Shown one piece after another: positions 34,432 to 34,624 of a DNA stretch of 34,624 nt. Both the position numbers and the translations under genes were made by a program. Origin of the DNA: Teretinema sp964641135. GTDB lineage: Bacteria > Spirochaetota > Spirochaetia > Treponematales > Treponemataceae. The notes beneath the pieces are model-generated. The model worked only from the letters and a program-made list of their open reading frames with translations, had not been told where the DNA came from and did no database searches. The stretch is from positions 1 to 34,624 of the forward strand of contig CAZXJV010000021.1 of NCBI GenBank assembly GCA_964641135.1. Reading direction: 5' to 3'. The first letter of the stretch is position 1; each line of letters begins with the position of its first letter.

Positions 34432-34624
34432 GCAAGATCCGTACAGAAGCGCGGTTTCCACGCTGGATTTTATATGTTGCTCTGCGCTTTGCAACTGCAG
34501 ACAGCAGGGGAAGATCGGCCCTTACAACCCTTCTTTCAACCCTGGGCATCGCCCTTGGCGTCACTGCCCTGACGGTGATACTGGCTGTAATGAACGGATT
34601 TCAGCTTGGCTACATTGAAAGCAT
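34428..34624 (+). CDS. LolC/LolE-type lipoprotein-export ABC permease (partial, 5' end)
   Basis: The first 65 codons show a cytoplasmic N-terminus (WILYVALRFATAD), followed by TTLLSTLGIALGVTALTVILAVMNGFQLGY. The motif IALGVxALxVxLxVMNGF is typical of LolC/E permeases, which release outer-membrane lipoproteins to LolA. Whether it is LolC or LolE cannot be decided. Cut by the window end. Confidence 0.85.
   Translation, partial: MSKIRTEARFPRWILYVALRFATADSRGRSALTTLLSTLGIALGVTALTVILAVMNGFQLGYIES

Overview
The window is almost certainly chromosomal DNA of a spirochaete, most like Treponema or its relatives. The evidence is the gene set and order: recA-folK-scpA-scpB-rluB-cmk-rpsA, uvrA followed by an LptD-like protein (as in Treponema pallidum, from memory), phoH-pgpH-ybeY-tlyC, prfB with its +1 frameshift site, and ftsY followed by a LolC/E permease. 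Many signal-peptide, lipoprotein, TPR, PEGA and beta-barrel envelope proteins support a diderm. Nearly every gene is on the + strand; one fibronectin/TPR-type gene (28386-29591) is reversed. No database search was possible, so assignments rest on motifs read in the translations.

Region 1 (1-2500) is accessory. It opens with the last codons of an IS30-family transposase, then a strong terminator and a near-consensus promoter. Next come a peptidoglycan-binding/M23 lipoprotein and a low-GC lipoprotein fragment that runs into unrelated sequence near 2050. The stretch 2050-2500 holds nested TTCGGG/CCCGAA inverted repeats, a small reverse ORF and a perfect 18-bp hairpin. The composition is visibly AT-richer than the rest up to about 2050.

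Region 2 (2513-13915) is a tightly packed housekeeping series: DNA repair (recA), folate (folK), chromosome condensation (scpAB), rRNA modification (rluB), CMP kinase and ribosomal protein S1. It is followed by a GAF/sigma-54-type activator with an altered GAFTGA loop, a membrane-anchored TPR protein, a CHASE2 adenylate cyclase and a lipoprotein. Region 3 (13912-21913) holds tRNA-Val(UAC) with its own promoter and terminator, a Wzi-like outer-membrane protein, uvrA and an LptD-like gene interrupted by a 10-N assembly gap.

Region 4 (21914-28384) is phoH-pgpH-ybeY-tlyC-TPR, linking RNA/ribosome maturation and c-di-AMP turnover. Region 5 (29633-end) is a chain in which every gene overlaps the next: a Cas2-like orphan, prfB, a degenerate receiver domain, a PEGA protein, ftsY, a lipoprotein and a LolC/E-type permease cut by the window end. 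It joins translation termination, membrane targeting and lipoprotein export.

The observations I rate highest are the Cas2-like protein translationally coupled to release factor 2 with no CRISPR array in sight, and three promoters (for the Wzi-like gene, uvrA and the cas2-like gene) placed so close to the start codon that the mRNAs should be leaderless.
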